Shown here: piece after piece, positions 33,744 through 42,810 of the stretch
Numbering within the stretch: the first letter of the stretch is position 1
Layout of the letters: each line of letters begins with the position of its first letter
Origin: Bacteroidales bacterium 6E
Lineage (GTDB): Bacteria > Bacteroidota > Bacteroidia > Bacteroidales > Prolixibacteraceae
Length of the DNA stretch: 64,000 nucleotides
Assembly: GCA_001270045.2 (NCBI GenBank)
Contig: DF970686.1
Coordinates: 565,048 to 629,047, forward strand
Direction: 5' to 3'
The notes under the pieces: model-generated
The model's database searches: none
Told to the model about the DNA's origin: nothing
Seen by the model: only the letters and a program-made list of their open reading frames with translations
Program-made: the position numbers and the translations under genes

Positions 33744-34121
33744 TTACCTCTGGTTATTCTTCGCATCAATGCTCAGTGTGGCATGCGGCACCGCCCTGAG
33801 CCTTTCCTTGGAAATCAACTTGCCTGTTTCCCGACAGATTCCATAGGTTTTGTTTTCGATACGAATCAATGCCGCCTGCAAATGCTGGATAAATTTAAGC
33901 TGACGCTGTGCCAGTTTACCGGCTTCCTCTTTTGAAAGCGTTGCGGCACCTTCCTCGAGTACCTTAAAAGTGGGGGAAGTATCCATGGTATCGTTTCCGT
34001 CACCGTGGGTGATGGAATTTTTATACATCTCGTAATCCTTTTGAGCTTTATCGAGCTTTTTCAGAATGAGTTCCTTGAATTCCTGTAACTCATCATCTGA
34101 ATATCTGTTTTTTTCTCCCAT
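33744..34121 (-). CDS. DksA/TraR-family protein with degenerate zinc finger
   Basis: 125 residues. An N-terminal coiled coil (about 8-85) is followed by the DksA C-terminal segment TYGICRETGKLISKERLRAVPHATLSID. DksA binds RNA polymerase through the secondary channel and works with ppGpp. Only one of the usual four zinc Cys is retained (Cys in GICRE); the fold may be metal-free here. The Asp-rich coiled-coil tip (GDGNDTMDTSP) occupies the place of the DksA acidic tip. It sits between ileS and lspA, a linkage I know from other Bacteroidota. Confidence 0.85.
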   Translation of the reverse strand: MGEKNRYSDDELQEFKELILKKLDKAQKDYEMYKNSITHGDGNDTMDTSPTFKVLEEGAATLSKEEAGKLAQRQLKFIQHLQAALIRIENKTYGICRETGKLISKERLRAVPHATLSIDAKNNQR

Positions 34122-34213
34122 AATCTTAATGTTTACTTTCAGTAAGAACTGTTCTACAATACTGTCTAAATATAATAAAAATTCATGCCAAGCCTTAGCT
34201 TGTTAACACTAAT

Positions 34214-37200
34214 TCACGATTGGAATTTATCCATTTTTTCTACTGACAACCAAGTTTCAAGTCCAGCGTCAATCTCTACTGATTTGGCATTTCCTGAGTC
34301 CAGGTCATCAACCAGTTCAAGCCCGACCGCAAGGGTTTGGGTGCAAATATATTCCTTGTGTGTTTTCAAAGCTTCGTTCAGCCCTTCATGTTTCTTTATT
34401 TTTAATGATACCCGGTCGGTTACCTCAAAACCACTATCTTTCCTGATGTTCTGTATTTTATTGATGAATTCACGGGCAATCCCTTCCATTCTCAACTCAT
34501 CACTGATATTGATGTCGAGTGCGATCGTGAGGTTGCCTTCAGTGGCTACCAACCATCCTGGAATATCCTCGGTGATTATTTCGGCATCTTCAGGAGTGAT
34601 AAATATTGACTGTCCTCCTGCCGTTATCTCGAATTTACCATCTCTTTCAAGAGTCCCAATATCCTGCTGGCTAAACTCTCCAATGGCATTGCTGATCTCT
34701 TTCATCAGCTTTCCATATTTGGGTCCCAGTGTCTTGAAATTGGGTTTGATTTTTTTGTGGATAATGCCTGTCGCGTCTGACAGATACTCGACAGCCTTGA
34801 CATTCACTTCGGTCAGGATAATGTTTTTCACTGCTTCGAATTGTTCCCTGAAATGTTCATTCAAAACAGGAACCAATATTCTGGATAAAGGCTGACGCAC
34901 CTTGATTTTTTCCTTTCTGCGCAAGGCAAGTATCATGGATGATGCCTTTTGGGCAATCGCCATCTTCTCCTCCAGTTCTATGTCAATCAGTGTTTCGTCA
35001 AATGTGGGGAAATCAGCCAGATGGACACTTTGCTCAGGGTCTTTCCCCGTTACCTTGTTCAGGTCACTGTAAAGAAGATCGGCATAGAACGGGGCAATTG
35101 GCGCCATCAGTTTTGCCACAGTCTCAAGGCAAGTATAAAGTGTCTGGTAAGCCGAAATCTTATCCTGGTCGTATTCGCCTCCCCAATAACGTTTCCTGCT
35201 TAGTCGGACAAACCAGTTGCTCAAATTTTCGGAGACAAATTCGCTGATTGCCCGTCCCGTTCGGGTTGGTTCGTAATTCTCATATCCGTCGGTCACTTCC
35301 CGGATTAGAGAATTCAATAAGGAAATGATCCACCTGTCAAGTTCCGGGCGATCCTTTATGGGTACCAACGGTTCTGCAAAAGCAAAATTATCGACGTTTG
35401 CATATAGCGCGAAAAAGTTGTAGGTGTTGTATAAAGTGCCAAAGAATTTTCTGCGTACTTCATCAACGCCGGCAATGTCAAATTTCAGGTTATCCCATGG
35501 CTGCGAATTGGTAATCATATACCACCTTAAAGGGTCAGAGCCATATTCTTCAATGGTTTCAAAAGGATCTACTGCATTCCCCAAACGCTTTGACATCTTG
35601 TTCCCATTCTTGTCCAGTACCAGCCCGTTGGATATGATATTCCGGAATGAGACTGATTCATCAATCATGGTTGCGATGGCATGGAGGGTAAAAAACCATC
35701 CTCGCGTCTGGTCAACCCCTTCCGCAATGAAATCGGCTGGAAAGGGTAGGTTTTCAGACCGTTCAAACGGGTAATGCCATTGCGCATAGGGCATTGCGCC
35801 CGAATCAAACCATACGTCAATCAGATCCGGTTCACGATACATCTTTTTGCCGGAAGGAGATACCAATACAATGTGATCAACGTATGGCTTATGGAGGTCG
35901 ATCTTGTCATAGTTTTCTTTGGTATTGATGCCGGGTTCAAATCCCTCGTAAGGATTTTTGTCCATGACGCCTGCTTTGATGGCAGTATCAATTTCGTTGA
36001 TCAGCTCTTCGGCAGACCCGATACATTTTTCTTCCGAACCATCCTCAGTTCTCCAGATAGGTAATGGTGTCCCCCAGAATCTGGAGCGGCTCAGGTTCCA
36101 GTCGACCAAATTTTCCAGCCAGTTGCCAAAACGACCGGACCCAGTGGATTTGGGTTTCCAGTTGATGGTGTTATTCAGTTCGATCATCTTGTCCTTGACG
36201 GCAGTCGTTCTGATAAACCAGGAGTCGAGAGGATAATACAATACAGGCTTATCGGTACGCCAGCAATGCGGATAGCTGTGAATATATTTTTCGATTTTGA
36301 AAGCCTTGTTTTCCTGTTTCAGCATGACAGCAATATCGACGTCAGTGCTGTCTTCACGGGTGTTTCCTTCGTCATATTCGTTTTTGACGAATTTTCCTGC
36401 GAAATTGGAATAAGAATCTCTGTTCACATAGTGCGAAACAAACTCTTCTTCCATTTGCTCCATCAGGAAGAAACGTCCCTTTTTGTCGACCAGGGGCTGA
36501 ATTTTTCCGTCTTTGTCAGAAATTATAAGTGGAGCAATTCCGTTCTGTTTGGCAACCCGGTCGTCATCAGCTCCAAAAGTAGGGGCAATATGCACGATTC
36601 CGGTTCCATCCTCTGTGGTCACAAAATCACCCGTAATCACCCTGAACGCATCTCCTTTAGGCTTCACCCAGTTGATCAGTTGCTCATACCGCACTCCTGC
36701 AAGCTCACTGCCTTTGTATTCATTCAGAATCAGATAAGGAATTTTCTTGTCTCCGGGAACATATGAATCCAGGCTTAAATCAGCATTTTTGGGATCAAAG
36801 AAGGCATTCAGCAAGTCCTTGGCCAATATGAGTGTGACTGGAATTCCGGAATATGGATTAAAGGTTTTCACCCTGACATATGTAATGGCAGGACCAACGC
36901 AAAGCGCTGTATTGGAGGGTAAAGTCCATGGGGTAGTGGTCCAGGCCAGGAAATAGACTTCCGATTCCACATCATTAAAGAGGAATTCAGATTCTTTATT
37001 TCGTATGGCCTTGAATTGGGCTACGATGGTTGTATCCTTCACATCCCGATAGCATCCTGGTTGATTGAGTTCATGTGAACTGAGTCCGGTACCGGCCGCA
37101 GGGGAATAGGGCTGGATCGTATAGCCCTTATATAAGAGGCCTTTATTATAGATTTTTTTCAAAAGCCACCAAAGCGTCTCGATATAACGGCTGTCATATG

Positions 37201-37654
37201 TGATATAAGGGTCGTCCATATTGACCCAGTAACCCATCAGTCGGGTTAACTCTTCCCATTCGCGGGTATATTTCATGACCTCTACACGGCAGGCCTTATT
37301 GTAATCTTCAATCGAAATTTTATTTCCGATATCCTCTTTGGAGATATTCAGGGTTTTTTCAACCCCCAGTTCAATTGGCAAACCATGGGTATCCCAGCCT
37401 GCTTTGCGATAGACCCTGAAGCCCTGCATCGTTTTATATCGGCAAAATAAATCCTTAATGGTACGGGCCATCACATGATGTATGCCTGGCATGCCATTGG
37501 CAGAGGGAGGTCCTTCGTAAAAAATAAAGGTCGAGTGACCTTCACGCGTATATATACTTTTGTGGAAAGTATCATCATCTTCCCACCTTTTCCTGATATC
37601 TTTATTGATCTGAGAAAGGTTAAGCTGCTTGTATTCCTGAAATTTTCCAGACAT
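34214..37654 (-). CDS. ileS: Isoleucyl-tRNA synthetase, long eukaryote-like type
   Basis: 1146 residues from the ATG at 37654; 13 further codons upstream do not match the family. The HIGH region reads PPSANGMPGIHHVMART, and KMSKS reads GNKMSKRLGN. The editing domain (about 200-400) contains WTTTPWTLPSNTAL and the GTGIVHIAPTFG segment. The C-terminus is long and lacks the Cys cluster of the E. coli type, which with the GIHH variant places it in the IleS2 group. IleS2 enzymes are often less sensitive to mupirocin; this is family knowledge and was not tested here. First gene of a minus-strand series through folX. Confidence 0.97.
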   Translation of the reverse strand: MSGKFQEYKQLNLSQINKDIRKRWEDDDTFHKSIYTREGHSTFIFYEGPPSANGMPGIHHVMARTIKDLFCRYKTMQGFRVYRKAGWDTHGLPIELGVEKTLNISKEDIGNKISIEDYNKACRVEVMKYTREWEELTRLMGYWVNMDDPYITYDSRYIETLWWLLKKIYNKGLLYKGYTIQPYSPAAGTGLSSHELNQPGCYRDVKDTTIVAQFKAIRNKESEFLFNDVESEVYFLAWTTTPWTLPSNTALCVGPAITYVRVKTFNPYSGIPVTLILAKDLLNAFFDPKNADLSLDSYVPGDKKIPYLILNEYKGSELAGVRYEQLINWVKPKGDAFRVITGDFVTTEDGTGIVHIAPTFGADDDRVAKQNGIAPLIISDKDGKIQPLVDKKGRFFLMEQMEEEFVSHYVNRDSYSNFAGKFVKNEYDEGNTREDSTDVDIAVMLKQENKAFKIEKYIHSYPHCWRTDKPVLYYPLDSWFIRTTAVKDKMIELNNTINWKPKSTGSGRFGNWLENLVDWNLSRSRFWGTPLPIWRTEDGSEEKCIGSAEELINEIDTAIKAGVMDKNPYEGFEPGINTKENYDKIDLHKPYVDHIVLVSPSGKKMYREPDLIDVWFDSGAMPYAQWHYPFERSENLPFPADFIAEGVDQTRGWFFTLHAIATMIDESVSFRNIISNGLVLDKNGNKMSKRLGNAVDPFETIEEYGSDPLRWYMITNSQPWDNLKFDIAGVDEVRRKFFGTLYNTYNFFALYANVDNFAFAEPLVPIKDRPELDRWIISLLNSLIREVTDGYENYEPTRTGRAISEFVSENLSNWFVRLSRKRYWGGEYDQDKISAYQTLYTCLETVAKLMAPIAPFYADLLYSDLNKVTGKDPEQSVHLADFPTFDETLIDIELEEKMAIAQKASSMILALRRKEKIKVRQPLSRILVPVLNEHFREQFEAVKNIILTEVNVKAVEYLSDATGIIHKKIKPNFKTLGPKYGKLMKEISNAIGEFSQQDIGTLERDGKFEITAGGQSIFITPEDAEIITEDIPGWLVATEGNLTIALDINISDELRMEGIAREFINKIQNIRKDSGFEVTDRVSLKIKKHEGLNEALKTHKEYICTQTLAVGLELVDDLDSGNAKSVEIDAGLETWLSVEKMDKFQS

Positions 37655-37692
37655 CGTAAGTGGTTTATTTTTACCTGATTTTGAAAAATGCA

Positions 37693-37700
37693 CAAATATA
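37693..37700 (-). promoter_or_regulatory. -7 element of ileS
   Basis: On the minus strand TATATTTG matches TAnnTTTG, 38 bases upstream of the ileS ATG. No clear -33 element. Confidence 0.45.
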
Positions 37701-37796
37701 GAAATTTTAGATCGATGATGTTGGAATTTTCTGATTATGACATCAATCTGAGCAATAACTTATTACAGGATAAAGACAAATATTTATCCTTTCCGT

Positions 37797-37804
37797 TACA
37801 TTTG
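37797..37804 (+). promoter_or_regulatory. -7 element of the YiiX-like lipoprotein gene
   Basis: TACATTTG matches TAnnTTTG and lies 19 bases before the ATG at 37824. The -33 region has no TTTG. Confidence 0.45.
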
Positions 37805-37823
37805 CCAAACCAAAGTTGAATTT

Positions 37824-38519
37824 ATGAAGCTTATTTCAGTGGCTTTATTGTCAGGCTGTATTTTCTTTTCTGCTTGCTTGACTCCTGATAAAAAGTTGCA
37901 ATCAGATCGAATCATGCCTGTTATTATCAATGATTCAGTTCAGGTTTTGACAGAGCTGAAACGTGGTGATATCCTTGTAAAACCCAATCACAACTGGTTG
38001 CCAGGTACAGTATGGGTCGAGGGTGGGAATGGCTTTGGCCATGCAGCGGTCGTTCTGGAAGCAGTGACTGGTTCTTCAACAATTGAGGTGCTTTCAAATG
38101 CGGTAATATTTGAATCACATGCCCGGGATGTACCTGATGAATTTCAATTGAGAAGTACAAAGGCGTATCAACCGGGTACGGATTTCAGGACTGACAATAT
38201 CACATTTGCTCCAGTCAGGGTTGGAGTTATGTACCGGTTGCGGTTCAATATTTCCTCATCCGAAATTGACACAATGCTTTCCTATATTGCCAGGCAAGAG
38301 AATGGTCTGTCCTCCTGGCGATCAATGAAGTCAGATTTTCAGGAGGATATAGACAATCGACGTACATACTTTTACTGCTCTCACCTCATACGTGAAGCGT
38401 TTCTGCATGCCACGGGCAAAGAAATGGATGCAAATGGTGGGTTGATTGTTTACCCAAACGATCTGATAGGTTCCACTTTTTCAGAATGGGATACCCTCGG
38501 ACATCGTATGCGGTTCTGA
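37824..38519 (+). CDS. YiiX-like permuted NlpC/P60 cysteine peptidase lipoprotein
   Basis: 231 residues. The N-terminus is a lipoprotein signal with FFSAC (Cys18); a second lipobox-like LLSGC ends at Cys12. The enzyme domain shows KRGDILVKPN, then His73 in GFGHAAVVLEA and later Cys185 in YFYCSHLIREAF. His before Cys is the circularly permuted papain-like order of the YiiX/YebB group. Such proteins act as lipid- or peptide-bond hydrolases at the envelope; the substrate is not known. It is a single gene, convergent with the lipoprotein gene at 38527 with only 7 bases between. Confidence 0.8.
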   Translation: MKLISVALLSGCIFFSACLTPDKKLQSDRIMPVIINDSVQVLTELKRGDILVKPNHNWLPGTVWVEGGNGFGHAAVVLEAVTGSSTIEVLSNAVIFESHARDVPDEFQLRSTKAYQPGTDFRTDNITFAPVRVGVMYRLRFNISSSEIDTMLSYIARQENGLSSWRSMKSDFQEDIDNRRTYFYCSHLIREAFLHATGKEMDANGGLIVYPNDLIGSTFSEWDTLGHRMRF

Positions 38520-38526
38520 AAACTAC

Positions 38527-39141
38527 TCAATCCATTTCGGCAGCATTGGTCATTGAGGTGACCTGGGTAACCGAATTGTCTGTCTCAGTGACAGTAGCTG
38601 AAACAAATCCGAATTTATGGTTGAATTTCCAAAGGATCTTTTTAACCTCAGATTCTGAACCATTAATGACCGTTCCTGCAGGTATGGTTTCTTCAACATC
38701 GATTGTCTTAATCAGCCAGAATATATAATCTGTGTCATCGGTAGTGCTTTTACGTACCACCTTGCGGACAACTTTCTGGTTACCTACATTATACTCCCAT
38801 TGATCTCCAACCTCGGCATCAAATTTTACCAAGGTAAAAGGTTTCTTTTTGTCACCATTACTATACACATAGTCATAAATACCCTTGTCGGTGATTTTAC
38901 CTTCCACCTGAATTGTTTTTCCACCATAAGGAAGCGTTGCAACAAAGTTGCCATCGTTGTTGCTGATGATCGTTATTTTCGAGCCAGTATGTCCCTGTGC
39001 TGAAAGCGTCCAGTAGTTGCCAACTTTGCCGAGCGTCTTTTCAGGATCGGTCACCTCTTTATCGGTGTTCAGCAGATCACATCCCGACAATAACATAGTT
39101 ATACACGGGATCAACAAAAGAAAAAGAATGCTTTTTTTCAT
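38527..39141 (-). CDS. Lipoprotein of unknown function
   Basis: 204 residues. A signal peptide with lipobox LLSGC (Cys21) predicts SPII processing. The mature protein is beta-rich with a Trp/Tyr-rich first strand (GNYWTLSAQGHTGSKITI) and several short repeated turns (NDGN, SNGDKKK). I recognise no family. It lies 11 bases downstream of another lipoprotein gene on the same strand and is the last of three exported proteins transcribed away from the CsgG/FlgT-like operon. Confidence 0.7.
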   Translation of the reverse strand: MKKSILFLLLIPCITMLLSGCDLLNTDKEVTDPEKTLGKVGNYWTLSAQGHTGSKITIISNNDGNFVATLPYGGKTIQVEGKITDKGIYDYVYSNGDKKKPFTLVKFDAEVGDQWEYNVGNQKVVRKVVRKSTTDDTDYIFWLIKTIDVEETIPAGTVINGSESEVKKILWKFNHKFGFVSATVTETDNSVTQVTSMTNAAEMD

Positions 39142-39152
39142 GGTTATAGATA

Positions 39153-40121
39153 TTAAAGTTTGATGTCAAGGATTTTTTGTAACCCGGGAATGTATTCTGA
39201 TAGCAAGGCAGTATCTCCATTCCTGAATTCAATAAAATAATCAGACAATTCTCCATTGTTTGTCGTTCCCAACCGGATGTTCCCGACTTTTTTCCCATAG
39301 GGCCTTTCAAAGATTTCGATTTTACTGTTTTGGTTAAATGATGCGATATAGTCGCTGGAGGTTGGATTGATATGGTTATAGTCTATTTTCGCTGTTATGA
39401 GGTGATGGAACATGATCATTCTAAAGTTGATCTTCTCAAAATAATATCCCATTGTGCTATATCCTATTTCTGAGTCAATTTCAAGGTCGACAATTTTCTG
39501 TTCTTCAAATATGATGCTGGATTTTGTATTGATGGTCCCTTGATTCCCATTTCGCGTTCGATCGAAAGTGAAGTCCACTATATAGTTCGTGCCCTCCAGG
39601 GACGAGTGGATGAATAAGGGTAATCCATCATCTATTTCAGCTTCATGATGGATGGAAAGAACACGTCGGAAATCTGCAAAAAGAATGGCTTCGGCCCTTA
39701 CCGGGAAAGATGGCCTGGAACTGATTTCCTTCGTTTCAAATGACACTAGTTCAAACCGGCATTCGCCATGGTGGCTTGTGGAGAGGTCAATCACCACCGA
39801 TTCGTTGTCACCAACCCTTATGAATTTTTGGTGAATTGAATCCTGACGATATTCACCTTTTGATTTTTGAAAATCATAACTCCGGTACGGTTGATTAAAT
39901 ATGAATTTTTCGTTTGGAAATGGCAATGGTGCAGTTGAATCAGACCAAAGAATCTTGAATGCCTCAATTTCTGGCAATTCTTCTGATTTCATTAAAAACT
40001 GGGTCAGGTCACTGTTCAAGACCTTGAGTGAACGGATGGCTTCCTGTTCATTGAACGACCGGGAGCAACCTGTCAGAGAAAATATTATCAGCAGAAGAGA
40101 AATGTACTTTATCATATTCAT
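39153..40121 (-). CDS. Lipoprotein of unknown function
   Basis: 322 residues with lipobox SLTGC (Cys19, counted from the first Met). The mature part begins with a helical segment (NEQEAIRSLKVLNSDLTQFL) and continues as mixed strands; no catalytic motif is visible and I know no family for it. ATGs at 40121 and 40115 are both possible. It follows the 40131 gene by 9 bases and precedes the 38527 lipoprotein by 11, so the three are an operon. Confidence 0.7.
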   Translation of the reverse strand: MNMIKYISLLLIIFSLTGCSRSFNEQEAIRSLKVLNSDLTQFLMKSEELPEIEAFKILWSDSTAPLPFPNEKFIFNQPYRSYDFQKSKGEYRQDSIHQKFIRVGDNESVVIDLSTSHHGECRFELVSFETKEISSRPSFPVRAEAILFADFRRVLSIHHEAEIDDGLPLFIHSSLEGTNYIVDFTFDRTRNGNQGTINTKSSIIFEEQKIVDLEIDSEIGYSTMGYYFEKINFRMIMFHHLITAKIDYNHINPTSSDYIASFNQNSKIEIFERPYGKKVGNIRLGTTNNGELSDYFIEFRNGDTALLSEYIPGLQKILDIKL

Positions 40122-40130
40122 CTATTGCCG

Positions 40131-40688
40131 TCAGAATCCAGAAGGATTAAGCATAAACATATTTTCAAGGTTCTCGTCAAGAATATTGAGGGCTCGCATG
40201 GTTTTTTTCTTTTTTGTAAAGGCCATTCCCTGTTTTTTCAAAGTCATTGATTCGAGGGTCAGGTGTTGGTTTGAACCAGGTGATGCCATGTTAGTAAACC
40301 AAATATCGGTTACCCTGACCCGGTATGCGTTGTTATCCTTTATAACCTCAAAATTGGCATTGATTGGAAATCTTAGAAACTTCGGAATTTTGCGGTTTTT
40401 AAAACCTGCCGATGTCCAATCTAATTGATATCTAATCATCACTCCTTTCATGCCAGTATCATTAATGTCTTTAACCTGCATTCCTGATGAGGGATCATTG
40501 AACGATTTCAGTCGTTTCTCTAAAGCTGGAAGGGAGGCAGGGTAATTAAAGGCTTTTTCGAAATGCACTTTGCCGTTTTGCAACCTGAAATTGCCTGCAT
40601 TGAGGTCGTTCTGCCAATAAATATCTTGGGCGAATAAAGATTGCATGACAAACAATGTCAGAAACATCAGAATGAACCGTGTTTTCAT
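40131..40688 (-). CDS. Exported protein of unknown function
   Basis: 185 residues from the ATG at 40688, chosen because it gives a clean signal peptide (MKTRFILMFLTLFVMQSLFA, cleavage before QDI). The frame is open 43 codons further upstream without a signal. The mature protein is basic, with a KKKK run near the C-terminus, and ends MFMLNPSGF. No family recognised. It is the first gene of the three-gene minus-strand operon and shares a 370-base intergenic region with the divergent four-gene operon. Confidence 0.65.
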   Translation of the reverse strand: MKTRFILMFLTLFVMQSLFAQDIYWQNDLNAGNFRLQNGKVHFEKAFNYPASLPALEKRLKSFNDPSSGMQVKDINDTGMKGVMIRYQLDWTSAGFKNRKIPKFLRFPINANFEVIKDNNAYRVRVTDIWFTNMASPGSNQHLTLESMTLKKQGMAFTKKKKTMRALNILDENLENMFMLNPSGF

Positions 40689-40969
40689 AATATTTGTTTT
40701 AGTTATTTGAATCAAGCGGTAGAAAATTTGACAATGGATTTCGTTGCTAATCGAAAAGTCTTCCTGCGCAATTAAGTACTTCGAAGCTTTTAAGGGGTCT
40801 GTGCTTATATGAATCAAAGCTATTAAAAAATCTCCATTAGTTCCAGTTTTTCTGCGTACAAGATATTTATGTAGAATTTTTTTTTCATTTAGGTAACTAG
40901 TAGATAATCAATATTATGATGGGATATTGATAAAGAGGGGCAACTAAAAATTTTTCACCAAATCGTAAA

Positions 40970-41000
40970 TTTATCATATGGTGGATAATTTTTAACTTTG
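40970..41000 (+). promoter_or_regulatory. Promoter of the exported four-gene operon
   Basis: TTTA (40970-40973), a 19-base spacer and TAACTTTG (40993-41000). The -7 box fits fully, the -33 in three of four bases. It lies 60 bases before the ATG. The rest of the 371-base divergent region (40689-40969) shows no gene and no clear minus-strand promoter. Confidence 0.6.
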
Positions 41001-41014
41001 ACAATATCAAAGTT
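40994..41014. promoter_or_regulatory. Inverted repeat over the -7 box
   Basis: AACTTTGA-CAATA-TCAAAGTT, perfect 8-bp arms. The left arm covers most of the -7 box and the right arm lies over the expected transcript start, so a bound protein would block initiation. In RNA only the right arm would be transcribed, arguing for a DNA operator over a hairpin. Confidence 0.55.
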
Positions 41015-41059
41015 TATGAATATTCCTAACTTTCAGCATTAAACCATTAACCAATCAAG

Positions 41060-42772
41060 ATGAAAAAGTATTTTTTTCGTAATCTGACACTGATTGCGGT
41101 TACACTCCTTTTGTCTAATTTCATCAATGCACAGGTTCGCCAGCAAGTTTCTACCAATTATGACCGAAACTCCATATCAGTGCTGATGTTGGATGCGGGT
41201 GATCCTTATTCTGTTCAGCTGAACAACTTGATGGACTCCCTTCGGATACCTGAAAAGTATTTTGATAATTCCCTGAATTTAAGTTCTGTGCCAATCCGGG
41301 TTGACCGGGTTAAAATAGCTGAAGCCGATAATTACCGGAAGATTGTGCCACAGGAGCAAGTACTTGAGGCCCTAAAGCAATCGAAAGTCGCTAATCTTGC
41401 TATCGCAAAATGGTTCGACAGGGCTGACGATGGCAGTTTTGGTGTCAAGACTCTTGCAGAGCGAGGAGTTTATAATGCCACAGACAATGCCATGCTTGTC
41501 GCATCAGCCAGCAAGAGGGGATCTGCAGGATTGATGGATATGGGTATGGGCCTTGTGGATAAGTCATATTTTATCGTTCTTGACTTTGCCGAAATTTTAA
41601 GCATGAATGAAATTTATGAACGCGACTCAATCCCTGTTGATCAAAGAACCATGAACGGGTTTCAGGGGAAAGTCAACAGCTATGTTTACAAACTTGATTT
41701 TTCTGAACCCATTGCAACACGTTTTTTTCAAGACCTTTGGATTTCTGGTGACAGTGAAAATAAAGAAGCCAAAAGGGCTCAGTTTGACCAAACTGATTTC
41801 CCATTGATATATGTGAATACTTTTTCCGAGATGGTATCTTCCACCCAGCTGAATCCGGGTCAAAAAGGTGCTCCAGCCGTCCAAAGAAGTCCGGACGAGA
41901 TGCTTGAATCCCTCATGGGAATGGCTTATGAAAATTCTCTGCTGAAGCTTGAGAATACAAATGATGCCTTTCGGGTAAAGGGTATGGTATATGATGTCAA
42001 TCCTATAGCGGTCAAGATTGGACGAAAGGAAGGACTGAAATTTGACCAGCGTTACTTTGTGTATGAAAACCGTCAGGATCGTAAAGGAAATGTATATTCC
42101 AAAAGAAAGGGTGTAATCCGGTCTATGAGTGTTGCCGATAACCGTAAATCGGCTGACGGTGATAGTGATCCTTCCCTTTTTTACCAGGTTGCTGGTGGCC
42201 GGATTGACAATATGGGTATGTTCGTTGAACAGAAAAATGCTTCCGGGATCAACCTTTTTGCAGGTTATACTGAGGGTGGACTTAGCGGGGGAGGTGTACG
42301 CCTCGAAATCCTGTTGTCCCCCTTGCTGTATGAAGGATTCGCCAAAAGCGGACCCGCCAAGGGTATGACAGGATGGAAGATGTATCTTGAAGGTGCTTAC
42401 GGAAACCAGGAATTTATGTATGAAGAACCAGCAAAATTTGGTTTCTACAGGGGCAGTATAGGGCTGAGCAAGGAAATTTACCTGACCAGGAATGTTTTTC
42501 TGGATCCCTTTGCCGGATATGGAATGGAAGGAGGCTCACCTCCTGAAGATACTGGCGAAAGCTTTGACAGCCAGTTTGTTGAAATTGGATCCCGCTTGGG
42601 AATTAACATCACGCATAACGTACAGTTGATGCCAGCCTTGAATCTATATGCAATAGTAAAAAGTGAATATCTGGAGACTAAGGACAGTGAACCGGTTAAA
42701 ATTACCTACTCTGAGCAATTTGAGGGGAGAGGTGGTGCCGGCATTAGCTTGGGACTGAGATTTATGTTTTAA
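41060..42772 (+). CDS. Exported protein with CsgG/FlgT-like part and C-terminal beta-barrel
   Basis: 570 residues with a signal peptide (cleavage expected after INA, about residue 25). Residues 26-310 are mixed alpha/beta with a segment, QVLEALKQSKVANLAIAKWF, reminiscent of CsgG/TolB-type domains. Residues 320-385 (KIGRKEGLKFDQRYFVYE then GVIRSM) look like the FlgT C-terminal barrel. From about 390 onward, alternating strands and a terminal Phe (LGLRFMF) suggest an outer-membrane barrel recognised by BAM. These are by-eye resemblances. First gene of a four-gene operon of exported proteins; it probably anchors the others at the outer membrane. Confidence 0.65.
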   Translation: MKKYFFRNLTLIAVTLLLSNFINAQVRQQVSTNYDRNSISVLMLDAGDPYSVQLNNLMDSLRIPEKYFDNSLNLSSVPIRVDRVKIAEADNYRKIVPQEQVLEALKQSKVANLAIAKWFDRADDGSFGVKTLAERGVYNATDNAMLVASASKRGSAGLMDMGMGLVDKSYFIVLDFAEILSMNEIYERDSIPVDQRTMNGFQGKVNSYVYKLDFSEPIATRFFQDLWISGDSENKEAKRAQFDQTDFPLIYVNTFSEMVSSTQLNPGQKGAPAVQRSPDEMLESLMGMAYENSLLKLENTNDAFRVKGMVYDVNPIAVKIGRKEGLKFDQRYFVYENRQDRKGNVYSKRKGVIRSMSVADNRKSADGDSDPSLFYQVAGGRIDNMGMFVEQKNASGINLFAGYTEGGLSGGGVRLEILLSPLLYEGFAKSGPAKGMTGWKMYLEGAYGNQEFMYEEPAKFGFYRGSIGLSKEIYLTRNVFLDPFAGYGMEGGSPPEDTGESFDSQFVEIGSRLGINITHNVQLMPALNLYAIVKSEYLETKDSEPVKITYSEQFEGRGGAGISLGLRFMF

Positions 42773-42810
42773 TCATGATTTAATAAACGACAAACCTTAA
42801 ATATTTGAAT

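Noticed and set aside
34185-34895. 236-codon plus-strand frame opposite ileS
   Set aside because: Shadow of the ileS reading frame; Ser- and Ile-rich composition typical of antisense frames.
35930-35950. GGTTCAAATCC-like T-arm, possible tRNA
   Set aside because: It lies within ileS codons and has no matching acceptor or anticodon stem.
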